Source: an uncultured Selenomonas sp. (lineage in GTDB: Bacteria; Bacillota; Negativicutes; Selenomonadales; Selenomonadaceae). From it: 7,768 nucleotides of DNA. The position numbers and the translations under genes are program-made. Below are positions 7,364 to 7,768 of the stretch, in pieces. Location: positions 1 through 7,768 of the forward strand of contig CALYVJ010000070.1 of NCBI GenBank assembly GCA_945494195.1, written 5' to 3'. The notes under the pieces are model-generated. The model did no database searches. It saw only the letters and a program-made list of their open reading frames with translations, and was not told where the DNA came from. Each line of letters starts with the position of its first letter. Position 1 is the stretch's first letter.

Positions 7364-7768
7364 ATGTACACGAAAACGATTTACTTTTCAGGCGGCGATT
7401 TCCACGAATTGCAGGCGATATTCACGGGCTTGCCCGGTGTCGTGTCCACGCGGACCGGCTATATAAGGGGAGAGGGTAACGACGATGAGGTGCATGGCAT
7501 CGAAGTCGAGTACAATCCGAAAAAAGTGGATCTCTCCATGCTGATGGATATCCTGTTCGCCGTCGTGACACCATACCGTCCCGATGGACAGGGCAAGGCG
7601 ATTGGCAAAGAATTCCGTGCCGGCGTCTGGTACACCGATGCTGAAGACGAACCGCAGCTGCAGTTCTACATGCACTTCCTGGCAAATCGCGGCAAACCGC
7701 CAGCAGCAACAGGGGCCGGCCTTACCATCAACGACCCCAACAGCAAAGCCGTGCGCAGATGCTACGCC
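7364..7768 (+). CDS. MsrA-like protein lacking the catalytic cysteine, 3' truncated
   Basis: The first 135 residues are visible and run off the window. They follow the peptide-methionine (S)-S-oxide reductase fold: TIYFSGGDF at the start, LPGVVSTRTGY (23-33), IEVEYNPKKVDLSMLMDILF (46-65), then GQGKAIGKEFRAGVWY (75-90), matching the family's RQGNDxGTQYRSxIYY. The catalytic site is not kept. The GCFWG box reads GDFHE, so the nucleophilic cysteine is Asp12 and the tryptophan is His14. The usual Glu of GHAE aligns with His44, the Asp of the HDP motif with Thr69, and the tyrosine of QYR with Phe84. About a dozen residues are missing before the VEYNP strand. Cys133 is the only cysteine seen. Methionine sulfoxide reduction by the normal mechanism is unlikely; the true function is unknown. 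It begins 2 nt after the meaB stop and is clearly part of the mut operon. Confidence 0.75.
   Translation, partial: MYTKTIYFSGGDFHELQAIFTGLPGVVSTRTGYIRGEGNDDEVHGIEVEYNPKKVDLSMLMDILFAVVTPYRPDGQGKAIGKEFRAGVWYTDAEDEPQLQFYMHFLANRGKPPAATGAGLTINDPNSKAVRRCYA

Overview
This window most likely comes from an anaerobic, propionate-forming bacterium of the Negativicutes, in the Selenomonas/Mitsuokella/Megamonas range. The placement rests on a separate-subunit methylmalonyl-CoA mutase (mutA, mutB), a meaB chaperone in the same operon, moderately GC-rich genes with strong AG-rich ribosome binding sites, and a class-I cobalamin riboswitch. It is an inference; no marker gene is present.

Layout. Bases 2-1204 hold the 3' part of an AMP-forming acyl-CoA synthetase-like gene, cut by the window edge and visibly more AT-rich than what follows. 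Its last 45 bases contain a near-consensus promoter (TTGACA, 17 bp, TAAAAT). From there a leader of about 550 nt runs to mutA. The leader holds an adenosylcobalamin riboswitch (about 1221-1384), a 6-bp hairpin (1447-1464), a 159-nt domain closed by a perfect 12-bp helix (1468-1626) with two inner hairpins, and a textbook intrinsic terminator (1651-1692). Four tightly packed plus-strand genes follow: mutA (1749-3944), mutB (3944-6145, sharing one base with mutA), meaB (6159-7361), and an MsrA-like gene (7364 to the window end, 3' truncated).

How it works together. MutA and MutB form the heterodimeric mutase that interconverts succinyl-CoA and (R)-methylmalonyl-CoA, a core step of the succinate route to propionate. 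Only MutB keeps the B12-binding residues. MeaB is the GTPase that protects the mutase and gates cofactor loading. The riboswitch therefore senses the cofactor that the operon's own enzyme needs, the opposite of the usual arrangement in which these riboswitches repress B12 synthesis, uptake or B12-independent enzymes. The fourth gene looks like a methionine sulfoxide reductase A whose catalytic cysteine and other active-site residues have been replaced.

The parts most worth a second look are the structured leader between aptamer and terminator, the riboswitch logic, and the cysteine-less MsrA-like protein joined to the mutase operon.
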